NCBI RefSeq assembly: GCF_000981385.1
Contig: NZ_LATZ01000001.1
Span: 209,014-273,013 of the forward strand
From: Bacillus sp. SA1-12
GTDB taxonomy: Bacteria; Bacillota; Bacilli; Bacillales; Bacillaceae
Reading direction: 5' to 3'
Length of the DNA: 64,000 nt
In this document: positions 33,571 through 42,512 of the stretch, piece after piece
How positions within the stretch are numbered: position 1 is the first letter of the stretch
Layout: every line of letters begins with the position of its first letter
Made by a program: the position numbers and the translations under genes
Notes under the pieces: model-generated
Told to the model about the DNA's origin: nothing
What the model saw: only the letters and a program-made list of their open reading frames with translations
Databases searched by the model: none

Positions 33571-34506
33571 TTAGTTATGCTCTAACTCTAGCATATCAAT
33601 CATTTTTTCATCTGTTGCCAAGATAAAATCCGTATGAATATATGCAGTGCCAAACATATTTTGCAATTCCTGATAGTTTATATGCTTTGCTTTTACTAAC
33701 GTATCATTTTCCTTATAAATATAAATTGTAAAATAGGTATGTAAGAACGTTAAAAATTTATCTATTTCCATGCCCACTTTTTCCATATACTCACTGTTAA
33801 ATTCAACAAAGCCAATTGCTGCGCCTCTCATTTTAAATAAATCAATCATCCCTTTTAAAACAGATGCCTCATAGCCTTCAACGTCGACTTTGAATAAGAG
33901 AGTTTTAAAAGAAAGGTCCTTTTTACATAATGAATTTATTGTTATTGATCGTACTGATTCTTTTTCAATCATGTTATGGGAAGGCATATAGGAGGCAGAA
34001 GATGTCCCTGACCAATGCTTATCTACATAAAATAGTTTTTCTTCATCATCTATATCAGACGCAAGGGCATTGATAATCGTTATTTGTGATTTATTCGGGT
34101 GAACATCTCTCGATTTATTTATATATTTTACTAAATGCCGATTTGCTTCAATTCCGTACACCCTAGTATTAAAGGGGTATGTTGCGGAAAAAATGCATTC
34201 CCCATAATTCACTCCTACATCAATAATTAAGTCTGGATTAAATTTATCTACTGCTCTCTTCCAAAATGTTGTCAGCCTTTTTTGGGTCATTCCATTGCTG
34301 ATCAGCAATGCTCTGCCGCGATTTTCTTCTGAGTTCACAAAAAGAATATGCGAGGAAGGCAATATAATTTTATTCGGTAACTTATTAATGTTTAATGTTT
34401 TGTATTTCAATAAAATCCCTAAATCAATAAGAAATTTCCATGTTTTTGGATAGTGCTCCCACATTTTCATCAGCAATGGTTTCCTAACTGCTGCTTTGGT
34501 TATCAT
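33571..34506 (-). CDS. FkbM-family SAM-dependent methyltransferase
   Basis: A 311-residue protein with the FkbM methyltransferase fold (about 85-260). The SAM-binding motif appears as PDLIIDVGVNYGECIFSA (about 90-107), then VYGIEANRHL, and the FkbM motif LLFKVDVEGYEASVLKGM (about 203-220) and AIGFVEFN. The AGGAGG site is 8 bases before ATG. Members methylate hydroxyls of sugars or macrolides in glycan and natural-product pathways. Here no glycosyltransferase or biosynthesis genes surround it: it sits between the lar regulator and the YesN regulator, so its substrate is unknown and it may be a passenger gene. Confidence 0.88.
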   Translation of the reverse strand: MITKAAVRKPLLMKMWEHYPKTWKFLIDLGILLKYKTLNINKLPNKIILPSSHILFVNSEENRGRALLISNGMTQKRLTTFWKRAVDKFNPDLIIDVGVNYGECIFSATYPFNTRVYGIEANRHLVKYINKSRDVHPNKSQITIINALASDIDDEEKLFYVDKHWSGTSSASYMPSHNMIEKESVRSITINSLCKKDLSFKTLLFKVDVEGYEASVLKGMIDLFKMRGAAIGFVEFNSEYMEKVGMEIDKFLTFLHTYFTIYIYKENDTLVKAKHINYQELQNMFGTAYIHTDFILATDEKMIDMLELEHN

Positions 34507-34698
34507 AGATGAATCCTCCTACTATTTAAGCAATCCTAAATCTGTGTTTTCATTCTTATGTTTTCTTAAAAAGATAGGAAAGTCCTTTAAAATTAACAAA
34601 ATGTTTACAAATTATTAATCTACTTAACGAAACATTGTTAGATATTTTTCGCATTAGTCCCTGCAAACTAGTTTATTGGTAACAAAGCTTTATAACTT

Positions 34699-34730
34699 GA
34701 ACAAGCAGACCAATAATGGCCAGCTTGTTC
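34699..34730 (-). terminator. Hairpin after the response-regulator gene
   Basis: GAACAAGC and GCTTGTTC form a perfect 8-base stem, extended inward by GG/CC, 14 bases after the stop codon. The T run is absent, so the terminator call is tentative. Confidence 0.45.
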
Positions 34731-34743
34731 GTTTAGTAGTTGC

Positions 34744-35478
34744 TTAATCGGTAGATTTACGAAAATCAGATGGAGAACTTCCAGTTATTCGTTTAAAATT
34801 GTTACTGAAATAGGCTAAGTCAGAATATCCAACCCGATCTGCAATCTCAGATATGCGCAGGGAAGTGTATAATAATAAACGTTTTGCTTCATCAATCCTC
34901 AGCTCGGTTAAATAATCAACAAACTTTTTATTAAGCTGCTGTTTAAATAGTTGACTGAGGTAGCTTGGATTCATATGAACTCGATCTGCTGCTTCTTTAA
35001 GAGTTATTTCGCTTAGTGGTGTGTTTTTTAAATAAAACAAAACCTGATCGATTGTTGAGGTTGGAAGATCTTCGTACGTTATGTCCTCTTTTTTCTCTTC
35101 TTCACCTTTTCGCTTATCCAGCCACTTTTCTAAACAGAGTTTTAGATCAAATTCCTCTATCGGTTTAAGAAGATAATCAGTTACTCCGCTCCGGATTGCA
35201 TGCTGAACAAAATGGAATTCATCATGAACACTAATGACGATCGTATCCTGATCTTTTTTAAACTGCCGTAACTCCTTAACAAACGTAAGCCCATCCATGA
35301 CAGGCATACTAACATCTGTAAAGATCAAATCTATCTCATTTTGTTTCATCCAATCGAGAGCTTCCAGCCCATTCTCACATTCATGAGAAATATGAAATGG
35401 AAGATTCAATTGATTAATGGTCCATTTAAGAGTTGTACGAACCCATTTTTCATCATCTACCAGTAAGATGCTGAACAT
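34744..35478 (-). CDS. YesN-type response regulator with AraC DNA-binding domain
   Basis: A 244-residue regulator. The receiver domain (about 1-120) has the acidic pair DDEKW, phospho-acceptor Asp in LIFTDVSMPVMDG (about 53-65) and Lys in LLKPIEEFD. An AraC-type double helix-turn-helix follows (about 145-240): LKEAADRVHMNPSYLSQLF and ISEIADRVGYSDLAYFSNNF. It overlaps the sensor kinase gene by 26 bases. YesN-type regulators switch on transport and use of carbohydrates, and the adjacent TRAP operon is the obvious target (inference). Confidence 0.92.
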   Translation of the reverse strand: MFSILLVDDEKWVRTTLKWTINQLNLPFHISHECENGLEALDWMKQNEIDLIFTDVSMPVMDGLTFVKELRQFKKDQDTIVISVHDEFHFVQHAIRSGVTDYLLKPIEEFDLKLCLEKWLDKRKGEEEKKEDITYEDLPTSTIDQVLFYLKNTPLSEITLKEAADRVHMNPSYLSQLFKQQLNKKFVDYLTELRIDEAKRLLLYTSLRISEIADRVGYSDLAYFSNNFKRITGSSPSDFRKSTD

Positions 35479-37303
35479 TTGCCTCCTCCTCTAACTCAAC
35501 AATTGGCATGCGTATCTTTACTGAAGTACCTTTTCCATTAAAGGTATCCAGCCGTATTCCATATTCTGATCCAAAAGATTTTACAATTCTTTGATGGACA
35601 TTAATAATTCCAATGCTTGTTCCGCCATTTGTTATTTCTCTATGTTCAAGATTAAAAAGAATGTTTCGAAGTTCTTCTTCAGAGATGCCGGCACCTGTGT
35701 CCCTTACTTCAATAATAAAAGAAGAGGCAGAATCTTTATAAACAATTATGGAAATCAAGATCATAGCGGAAGCTGACCGTATCCCATGCAAAAAGCAATT
35801 TTCCAATATCGGCTGCAAAGTAAATTTAAGTACGGTTAAGTTCTTCGCCCATCTAGGTATATCGCTTTCATATTCAAATCGATTGCCAAAACGAAACTTC
35901 TGGATTTGCAAATACATTTCACTAAATTTTAATTCCTCTTGTAATGAAACCGTTGGTGAAGTATTTCGTAAATTATAGCGCAGCAGCTTCCCAAGTGAAG
36001 ATGACATGGTAGCAATATGTTCCTGGTTTTCTTCAAGAGCCATTCCCCTTATTGTCTCCAATGAATTATATAAAAAGTGCGGATTGATTTGCGACTGCAA
36101 AACCTGTAATTCAATTTCTTTCTGTCGCAAGGATATTTCCGTTTCTCTTAATTTAGCAAAGTAAACTTCCTCAAGCAGATCTGATAGTTTTTGCACCATG
36201 CTATTAAAACCTTTAGATAATTGGCCAATTTCATCGTTTGTTTCAATTTTCACACGTGAATCAAGCTTGCCTACCTCAACCTCTTTCATAAAAAGATGGA
36301 GCCGTTTAATTGGCCGCAAGAGCCCCTTGGCAAACACAAATCCTAATAAATAGGCAACAATCAATGAAATAACTATAGTCCAAATAATCGTTCTCCTGAT
36401 TAGAATGGTTCCTTTTGTTATATCCTCATAAGGATTGGCTGTAAAAAAAGTCCATCCAAGATCGTTTGAAAACGTATACGTAACAAAATCTCTCCGATCA
36501 TTTTTCAACAGAATTGACCCGCTTGATTCAGACGGCAAATGAAGCAAACCACTTAATTTTCCTTTTTCACCTAGAATGGATTGATTAGGATGATAAACAT
36601 AATGACCGTTTGAATCCAAAATAAAAAAATACCCATTGTTGCCTGGAGTGACCTTATCGGAAAATTCCCGTATCCTTCTAAAATTAATATCTATAATAAG
36701 CATGCCCACAGGTTGTAAAGTTTCCGGGTTATATAAACGTCTAATAAGAGAGATGACTGGTTCCTCTTTGTCCTTTAATGTAAGAGTCCGGCTGACTAGT
36801 ATCGCCAACCCATTATGAGGAACTGAAGAATACCAATATTCATTTCTTATTTTATAAGCAGGATAATAATTTCTATTTCCAAGTAAATCGATAAACCTGG
36901 CTTGGTTATCCAGATACACCGTAATATTTGAAATATCTGGTCTGGAATATTGCGCATCTTTAAGGACCTTTTGCACCGCTTCTCTAATATGGCCATTATC
37001 ATCCTCTTCCTGCGGGTGTAAAGTGCTAAATTTACTTATTTCAGGTGAGTTAACAATCTTAAGACTTGTTAAATCAAAGTCCCTTATATAATACTCAATT
37101 CTAGCTTCTACTTGCTCAATTACTTGCAGATTATAATGGGTTGCCTCCTCTTTCAGCTCGATGGAAGATATATAATAAGAAATGAATCCCACAGTAATAA
37201 TCGGGAGAATAACGATAAAACTAGAGAATAGAAAAAGCTTTGTCATAAAAGTATAGTTTTTATATTGTAAAATTGCTCTAAAGAAGCTAGATAACTTTTT
37301 CAT
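35453..37303 (-). CDS. YesM-type sensor histidine kinase
   Basis: A 616-residue membrane sensor. The ATG at 37303 follows GGGAGG at 13 bases; earlier in-frame starts lack a site. Two membrane helices (about 25-48 and 315-338) bracket a large outside Cache-like sensor domain (about 50-310, VTPGNNGYFFILDSNGHYVYHP). Then come a HAMP region (about 340-390), the His_kinase motif LQSQINPHFLYNSLETIRG with the phospho-accepting His (about 425) and a HATPase domain (DTGAGISEEEL, GTSIGIINV). It pairs with the overlapping response regulator. It follows dctP by 91 bases and an intervening hairpin, so it may be partly co-transcribed with the transporter. Confidence 0.92.
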   Translation of the reverse strand: MKKLSSFFRAILQYKNYTFMTKLFLFSSFIVILPIITVGFISYYISSIELKEEATHYNLQVIEQVEARIEYYIRDFDLTSLKIVNSPEISKFSTLHPQEEDDNGHIREAVQKVLKDAQYSRPDISNITVYLDNQARFIDLLGNRNYYPAYKIRNEYWYSSVPHNGLAILVSRTLTLKDKEEPVISLIRRLYNPETLQPVGMLIIDINFRRIREFSDKVTPGNNGYFFILDSNGHYVYHPNQSILGEKGKLSGLLHLPSESSGSILLKNDRRDFVTYTFSNDLGWTFFTANPYEDITKGTILIRRTIIWTIVISLIVAYLLGFVFAKGLLRPIKRLHLFMKEVEVGKLDSRVKIETNDEIGQLSKGFNSMVQKLSDLLEEVYFAKLRETEISLRQKEIELQVLQSQINPHFLYNSLETIRGMALEENQEHIATMSSSLGKLLRYNLRNTSPTVSLQEELKFSEMYLQIQKFRFGNRFEYESDIPRWAKNLTVLKFTLQPILENCFLHGIRSASAMILISIIVYKDSASSFIIEVRDTGAGISEEELRNILFNLEHREITNGGTSIGIINVHQRIVKSFGSEYGIRLDTFNGKGTSVKIRMPIVELEEEANVQHLTGR

Positions 37304-37355
37304 CCCTCTGTTAGTTCCTCCCTTCCTCACCTTTGCCGAAAGATAAACAGGCAAA

Positions 37356-37376
37356 TCCAGGCCAAAAAGACCTGGA
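37356..37376 (-). terminator. Hairpin between dctP and the sensor kinase
   Basis: TCCAGG and CCTGGA pair across a 9-base loop (flanked by further T/A pairing) 19 bases after dctP. The tail ATTTG is short, so partial termination, lowering regulator expression relative to the transporter, is likely. Confidence 0.5.
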
Positions 37377-37394
37377 AATCCTCTATTACCTATC

Positions 37395-38417
37395 TTATCG
37401 TGCTTCTTCTATCGCATCCATAATCCCATTGTATTCGCTTCCATATTGTTCAACAACAGGCTTAACCGCTTCTTTCCAAGGAGCAAGATCTTCTACCTCA
37501 GTAATGGTTACACCTGCATCACGCAATTTTTGTTCCGATTCCTTTTCCCATTTATCCCAAGCTTCTCTTTGTGTTTTTACAGAATCAAGAGCAGCCTGTT
37601 TCAACATTTTCTGATCGTCTTCTGATAACTTATCCCATGCAGCTTTACTAATTAAGAGAACTTCCGGAGTTCGTTGATGTGTATCCAAAATCATATGCTT
37701 TGCGGATTGATAATGATTGGAGGACACAAAACTCGGATAATTATTTTCCGCACCATCAATAACACCTGTCTCAAGTGCACTAAATACCTCTCCATAAGGC
37801 ATAGGAGTTGCACTAGCACCTAATGCTGATACAAGGTCTATATTTACTTTACTTTGCTGCACGCGGATTTTTTGTCCTTTCATATCTTCTAAACTTTTAA
37901 TTGGTTTAGATGAATAAAAGCTTCGTGCACCTGAACTATAATAGGCAAGACCTTTCATTCTAGAATCTTCAAGATTATCTAACATTTGATTTCCAGTCTC
38001 TCCTTCAAGGAATTTCCAGAGATGCTCATCAGATTCAAACACATAAGGCAGACTAAGCACAGAGAATTCTTTATTAAACTCAGCCAAAGGACTTGCATTC
38101 ACACGGGTAAATTCAATGGCTCCTAATTGGACCTGTTCAATCACGGCTTTTTCTTCTCCTAATTGTGCAGATGGGAATACCTCAATTTTGATTCGGCCAT
38201 CTGTTCGTTCATTTACTAGCTCAGCAAATTTCATATCCCCTATAACAGTTGGGTAGTCAGGGGGATGTGTGTCCGCTAATCGGAAGGTATATGTTGCTTT
38301 GTTTCCTGTTTCAGTATTCCCTTCAGCTGAAGAACCAGATTGACTTGAACATCCTGTTAAAATTGAACTTGCAAGAAATAAACTTGCCATTGCACCCCAT
38401 ACAAATTTTGTCTTCAT
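37395..38417 (-). CDS. dctP: TRAP transporter substrate-binding lipoprotein (DctP)
   Basis: A 340-residue extracellular solute receptor of a tripartite ATP-independent transporter. ATG at 38417 is 8 bases after AAGGAG. A lipoprotein signal ends at lipobox ILTGC, anchoring the protein in this Gram-positive cell. The DctP fold shows TYTFRLADTHPPDYPT (start of the mature domain), LEDMKGQKIRVQQSKVN with the conserved carboxylate-binding Arg (about 184), and VFSALETGVIDGAENN. TRAP receptors of this family bind C4-dicarboxylates, aldonates and uronates. Its neighbourhood to the lar cluster favours a sugar acid. Third gene of dctQ-dctM-dctP. Confidence 0.93.
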   Translation of the reverse strand: MKTKFVWGAMASLFLASSILTGCSSQSGSSAEGNTETGNKATYTFRLADTHPPDYPTVIGDMKFAELVNERTDGRIKIEVFPSAQLGEEKAVIEQVQLGAIEFTRVNASPLAEFNKEFSVLSLPYVFESDEHLWKFLEGETGNQMLDNLEDSRMKGLAYYSSGARSFYSSKPIKSLEDMKGQKIRVQQSKVNIDLVSALGASATPMPYGEVFSALETGVIDGAENNYPSFVSSNHYQSAKHMILDTHQRTPEVLLISKAAWDKLSEDDQKMLKQAALDSVKTQREAWDKWEKESEQKLRDAGVTITEVEDLAPWKEAVKPVVEQYGSEYNGIMDAIEEAR

Positions 38418-38469
38418 TTTACACACTCCTTATAATAGTTTGATTGTTTTTAATTAAATGGTCAAATCC

Positions 38470-39765
38470 TTATTTAGCCAAGAAGTTTGGCAGCCACATT
38501 ACAACCTCTGGAATATATGTGATAATTAACAACACAACTAACATCGCATAGAAGAATGGCAACATGGCTTTAGTTCCACTTTGAATTGATACTTTACCAA
38601 TTGCACACCCAACAAATAGAACGGTTCCAACAGGCGGTGTTAAAAGTCCTAAACCAGCATTTAGGATGAGTATAATCCCAAAATGAATAGGATCCATTCC
38701 AAAGCTTGTCACAACAGGAAGCAGGATTGGTGTCATGATTAAAATCATCGGTGCCATATCCATTGGTGCACCAAGCAAAAGCAGTAAGATATTTATGATT
38801 AATAGAATGATAAGCGGATTATCTGAAATTGTGAGAAACAGTTCCGTTACCATTCCAGGGATCTGCAAATAAGCTAAAATCCAACCAAATGCTGCTGATG
38901 CAGAAATGAGGAAGAATACCATTGAAACTGTTCGCATAGTTCTTTTTAAAATCGTCCAAATTCTAGTTATTTTCACTTCACGATAGACAACAAAAGCCAA
39001 AATAAAAGAATACAAGCATGCTAGAGCTCCAGATTCTGTTGCTGTAAACCAGCCTGAGATAATGCCGCCTAAAATAATGAAAGCAGGTGTAAGCGAAAGA
39101 ACTCCATGAAAAATGATGCCAGCTCGTTGCTCTTTAGGCACAGGATCTCCTTTTTCATAACCACGTTTTCTTGCAATGATATACCCTGTTACAAGTAGTG
39201 AAGCTAATAGAATTAGTCCAGGGACAATACCGGCCATAAACAAGCTTGCGATTGAAATGCCTCCTGCAGCAAGTGAATATAATACAAGATTATGGCTGGG
39301 TGGGACAACAACACCTTGAATCGCAGATGATATCGTAACACCAACAGAATAGTCTGCATCATAGCCTTGTTTCTTCATCATCGGAATCATGACAGATCCA
39401 ACAGAAGAAGCGTCTGCAACTGCAGAACCTGAAATGTTCCCAAAAAACATACATGCTACACTATTAACCATCGCAAGGCCGCCTCGCACCCTTCCGACAC
39501 AAAGGTTTGCAAAGTTAACCAGCCTGAGTGCCAGTCCCCCTTCACTCATAATATGACCAGTTAAAATAAAGAAAGGAATAGCCAATAAGGAAAATGAATT
39601 AACCCCTTGAAACATTTGTTGTCCTACAACAGGAAGAGGTACATCTAAATAAAGAATTGTCAATAGCGATGAAGCAATAAGTGTAAGGGCAATTGGAAAA
39701 CGCAGAAGCACTAATCCTACAAAGCTAGTAAGCAGGATCGTAATGGCCATGTAATCAGTCGGCAT
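38470..39765 (-). CDS. dctM: TRAP transporter large permease (DctM)
   Basis: A 431-residue membrane protein with 12 or more hydrophobic segments, which couples substrate import to a sodium gradient. Typical motifs are FPIALTLIASSLL, LLAIPFFILTGHIMSEGGLA (about 56-75), FGNISGSAVADASSVGSVMIP (about 111-131, shown in part) and GAPMDMAPMILIMTPILLP. ATG at 39765 is 9 bases after GGAGG; an ATG two codons upstream is only 4 bases away. The start overlaps the small permease gene by 11 bases, so the two are coupled. Confidence 0.94.
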   Translation of the reverse strand: MPTDYMAITILLTSFVGLVLLRFPIALTLIASSLLTILYLDVPLPVVGQQMFQGVNSFSLLAIPFFILTGHIMSEGGLALRLVNFANLCVGRVRGGLAMVNSVACMFFGNISGSAVADASSVGSVMIPMMKKQGYDADYSVGVTISSAIQGVVVPPSHNLVLYSLAAGGISIASLFMAGIVPGLILLASLLVTGYIIARKRGYEKGDPVPKEQRAGIIFHGVLSLTPAFIILGGIISGWFTATESGALACLYSFILAFVVYREVKITRIWTILKRTMRTVSMVFFLISASAAFGWILAYLQIPGMVTELFLTISDNPLIILLIINILLLLLGAPMDMAPMILIMTPILLPVVTSFGMDPIHFGIILILNAGLGLLTPPVGTVLFVGCAIGKVSIQSGTKAMLPFFYAMLVVLLIITYIPEVVMWLPNFLAK

Positions 39766-40264
39766 GTTCATTTCCCTCCTCTATGTTATGATGCCTTTTC
39801 GTATTAAAAGAGAAAAATTGTAATATTGAGTAAGCACAAATCATAACGCCAGTAATCGGCATGATGAGATATTGGATACCAGTTGGAAGTTTCGTTGCAG
39901 GCAAAGTCGATTGTAACATTAAGATGGTAAAATCCCAGCCTTGAACAAGTAGAAATAACCCAAATGCAAAAATACTCACATGAATAACTTTATCAAGAAG
40001 GGTATTTACTCTCTTTGAAAAAAAGTTTGTAATGGCATCGATCCCCAAATGGATATTTTCACGAAATCCAATTGCAATGGCCATGAAGGCAAACCAACTC
40101 AATAATAGCAAGGTGACCTCTTCAGACCAGAAAAAAACAAAGTTTAAAAATTTTCTTGTCATTACCTGGGTTGTCACAATCATAACCAATCCAAGCAGTG
40201 ACAAAAGGGCAATATTTTCAAAGAGTGAATCAATCATCAGCCCCGTTTTTTTTATCAATTTCAT
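39755..40264 (-). CDS. dctQ: TRAP transporter small permease (DctQ)
   Basis: A 169-residue protein of four membrane helices, the small partner of DctM. The family pattern is seen in VIVTTQVMTRKFLNFVFFWSEE (about 30-50, shown in part) and in AFMAIAIGFRENIHLGIDAI (about 58-77). ATG at 40264 is 6 bases after AGGAGG; the preceding ATG overlaps that site. First gene of the TRAP operon. A cre-like element lies immediately upstream of the ribosome site, so the operon is likely under CcpA control. Confidence 0.92.
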   Translation of the reverse strand: MKLIKKTGLMIDSLFENIALLSLLGLVMIVTTQVMTRKFLNFVFFWSEEVTLLLLSWFAFMAIAIGFRENIHLGIDAITNFFSKRVNTLLDKVIHVSIFAFGLFLLVQGWDFTILMLQSTLPATKLPTGIQYLIMPITGVMICAYSILQFFSFNTKRHHNIEEGNEHAD

Positions 40265-40277
40265 AAGCATCCTCCTA

Positions 40278-40291
40278 TGGAAAGCGTTTTC
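40278..40291. promoter_or_regulatory. cre-like CcpA site of the TRAP operon
   Basis: GGAAAGCGTTTTCA matches the cre consensus at 13 of 14 positions with the central CG intact (TGAAAACGCTTTCC on the other strand). It is 14 bases before the dctQ start, a position suited to blocking elongation. Confidence 0.7.
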
Positions 40292-40414
40292 AATAAGCTA
40301 ATTTTACGAATGATTCGACTTTAATTGAATGTGTTTTCTTTAGGAGAATTTGTGTTTTTTTTAGGTGGAATCAGTTTTTTATCCCACCAAGTAAAACAAT
40401 CCTTCTACAAAAAG

Positions 40415-40461
40415 AAAACCATACAAAAACAGACCCTAATCGGGTCTGTATGTATGGTTTT
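40415..40461 (-). terminator. Terminator of the cold-shock gene
   Basis: A long stem: AAAACCATACA with TGTATGGTTTT outside and ACAGACCC with GGGTCTGT inside, followed on the minus strand by CTTTTTG. It lies 9 bases after the stop codon. Confidence 0.9.
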
Positions 40462-40470
40462 CTAGCGGTT

Positions 40471-40671
40471 TTATATTTTTTGAACGTTCGCAGCTTGAGG
40501 GCCTCTGTTACCTTGCTCAATATCAAATGTAACCTCTTGGCCTTCATCTAAGCTTTTGTAACCTTCTCCTTGAATTGAAGAGAAATGAACGAATACATCA
40601 TCTCCACCTTCAACCTCGATAAATCCAAAACCTTTTTCAGAATTAAACCATTTTACTCTTCCTTGTGCCAT
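40471..40671 (-). CDS. Cold-shock protein, CspA/CspB family
   Basis: A 66-residue single cold-shock domain that binds single-stranded RNA and DNA and acts as an RNA chaperone. RNP1 (KGFGFIEV) and RNP2 (VFVHFSSIQ) are intact. The typical ending [11 protein letters not shown] is present. ATG at 40671 is 9 bases after AGGAGG, matching the 66-residue length of B. subtilis CspB/CspD. A -10 box (TATAAT, 40730-40725) gives a 5' leader of only about 50 bases, shorter than the leaders of strongly cold-induced csp genes, so it may be expressed constitutively (inference). Confidence 0.95.
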   Translation of the reverse strand: MAQGRVKWFNSEKGFGFIEVEGGDDVFVHFSSIQGEGYKSLDEGQEVTFDIEQGNRGPQAANVQKI

Positions 40672-41092
40672 TAACAATTTCCTCCTAAATCAATCAAAAC
40701 AAGTTTGATCATCATTTCGGTACTATTATACCCGGAATAAGAAATATTAAACCAAAAATAAAAACTTTTTCCAAATTCCTTCTTAAAGGACAGTAAACCT
40801 TCATTGATCAAGATTTTATTTCATTATAAAATGGAACATTTCTACTTATCTGAAAATAACAAACAAGACATTTCCACTAAAATCTAATCTATGTTAAAAT
40901 TTACATAAAAATAAAGCAATGTAAAGCTCGTTCATTTTGCTGACCTATATTGATTGAAATGGTTACGCGAACTACGGGACAGAGGAGAGCGCTTAGGAAT
41001 CTCCCAGTCCATCTGCTTATGATGAGTGCCTGCAGCGGAAATCCGCAGGCAAGTTTAAAAGTGCTAAAAATAAAGAACATTTGGAGAAGAAG
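40672..41092. other. Divergent region between csp and the HAD phosphatase gene
   Basis: Contains the csp -10 box (40725-40730, TATAAT preceded by GGG on the minus strand) and the GC-richer element at 40955-41053. No gene. Confidence 0.5.
40955..41053. repeat. GC-rich hairpin element, possible dispersed repeat
   Basis: A stretch richer in G and C than its surroundings, ending in the hairpin TGCCTGC-AGCGGAAATCC-GCAGGCA (41029-41053). It also has GGAGA / TCTCC arms. The mix of GACAGAGGAG, TTAGGA and GCGGAAAT resembles extragenic repeat families of Bacillus genomes and shares short words with 45512-45605. Membership cannot be shown from one window. Confidence 0.35.
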
Positions 41093-41884
41093 ATGACAAA
41101 CTACAAAATTTTATTTCTAGACATTGATGGAACAATTTTAAGACCTGACGACACAATTGAAGAATCAACGAAGAAAGCAGTTGCGGAGGTAAAGCAAAAA
41201 GGTGTAGAAGTTTTTCTTGCTACTGGAAGACCTTTGCATGAAATTGCTCATATAGCTGAGGAATTATCAATTGAATCATTTATTGGCTATAATGGTGCTT
41301 ATGCGATTCATAAGGGCGAAGATATTTTTAGAACACCAATGAAAACTGAAACGGTTAAAAGTTTTGTGGAAATAGCAAAAAACAATGGCCATGAACTGGT
41401 ACTATACACTCATGAGAAAAATATTTTCTCAAATTTAGAAAGCTCTCTCGTTAAGGATTTTATACATGCTTTTCATATAAAAAACAATGAAGCCTACTCA
41501 TTAGATGTTATCCATTCGATACTCGGAATTACATTGATTAATTTAAGTGAAAACGAGCAAGCTTTGTATGAAAAGGATGATCCTTCTATTCATTTATCAC
41601 AAGTAAATGTTGATGGGCTCCGCCATTGCTACGATGTGATTAGAGATAATGTTAATAAAGGAATCGCTGTTCAGCACATTCTTGAACTCCTTAATATTCC
41701 TAAGGAATCTGCGATCGCTTTTGGAGATGGCATGAACGACAAAGAAATGTTAAGCTTTGTCGGTGAGGGTTTTGCAATGGGAAATGCACATCCTGACCTT
41801 TTTCAATATGCCAAACATAAAACAACAAAGGTAATAGATTCTGGAATTTACAATGGTTTAAAATCACTAGGGCTAATTGATTAA
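41093..41884 (+). CDS. Cof-type HAD-superfamily hydrolase
   Basis: A 263-residue phosphatase of the Cof/HAD-IIB subgroup (sugar-phosphate and flavin-nucleotide phosphatases such as YwpJ, YitU and YkrA). HAD motif I is FLDIDGTIL (nucleophile Asp, about 9), motif II FLATGRP, motif III includes Lys near 193 (NVNKGIAVQHIL) and motif IV is AFGDGMNDKEML (about 210-221). The C2B cap lies between about 85 and 185. ATG at 41093 is 6 bases after GGAG. Monocistronic, with a terminator after it. Substrate not deducible. Confidence 0.92.
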   Translation: MTNYKILFLDIDGTILRPDDTIEESTKKAVAEVKQKGVEVFLATGRPLHEIAHIAEELSIESFIGYNGAYAIHKGEDIFRTPMKTETVKSFVEIAKNNGHELVLYTHEKNIFSNLESSLVKDFIHAFHIKNNEAYSLDVIHSILGITLINLSENEQALYEKDDPSIHLSQVNVDGLRHCYDVIRDNVNKGIAVQHILELLNIPKESAIAFGDGMNDKEMLSFVGEGFAMGNAHPDLFQYAKHKTTKVIDSGIYNGLKSLGLID

Positions 41885-41935
41885 TCCACCCATTTTATGT
41901 AAATAAATATACGCTTTTTTACTGGCTTGATCATC

Positions 41936-41967
41936 GTGCAAATCAATTCTGAATTTGCACTTTTTTT
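41936..41967 (+). terminator. Terminator of the HAD gene
   Basis: GTGCAAAT and ATTTGCAC are a perfect 8-base stem followed by seven T. Confidence 0.92.
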
Positions 41968-42074
41968 ATTTATCCATCCCCCTGTATAACTGTTCCAAGG
42001 TCACCCATACTAATATAATGAAAAATTAGGCTTCAAGATCTTACTATTCACTTTTCTATTTACAGGGAGATTTA

Positions 42075-42425
42075 ATGGATATAAAGAAAATAAGCACTCT
42101 CCAGTTATTTTATGTCATAGTTAGCTTTCAAATAGGAAATACATCAGTTTATGGCTTAGGCGGAGGAGCAAAGCAATACGCTTGGCTGGTCATCGTTTTG
42201 GCCATGCTTTGCGGCTTTATTTGGATGTTTGTTTATATAAAATTATCATCCTATTATCCGGATGATACCCTGCTGCAGATGATTCCTAAGATTAATGATA
42301 AGTTCTTATCATATCCAATCATTTTGATTTTCATCGTTTATTTTACCTATTTAGCTTCCAGAGCTTGCCGTGATTTCGCCGATCTTATTGCTACGACAAT
42401 CTTAGTTGAAACTCCCATGAATTTT
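42075..42425 (+). pseudogene. Truncated gerAB-type germination receptor gene
   Basis: The first about 115 residues follow the GerAB/amino-acid-permease pattern (STLQLFYVIVSFQIGNTSVY at about 7-26, YPDDTLLQMIPKI, then ASRACRDFADLIATTILVETP), giving three to four membrane helices. Intact GerAB proteins have about 360 residues and 10 helices. Similarity stops at TPMN, where a terminator-like hairpin and the 3' end of the opposite GH30 gene begin, so about two thirds of the gene is missing. The frame runs on into unrelated sequence up to 42527. This marks a deletion or insertion joint at the edge of the glycan island. Confidence 0.82.
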
Positions 42426-42433
42426 TGTGGTTT

Positions 42434-42459
42434 GAGGGGGGATTTCCCCCCTCTTTTTT
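42434..42459 (+). terminator. G/C-rich intrinsic terminator
   Basis: GAGGGGGG and CCCCCCTC pair around a 4-base loop, followed by six T on the plus strand. It faces the truncated gerAB and lies at the island joint. Confidence 0.9.
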
Positions 42460-42512
42460 ATACTATGATTCTTTCTTCTAAAATCGCGTTTTGCCAGCTA
42501 ATTCTTTTATTG

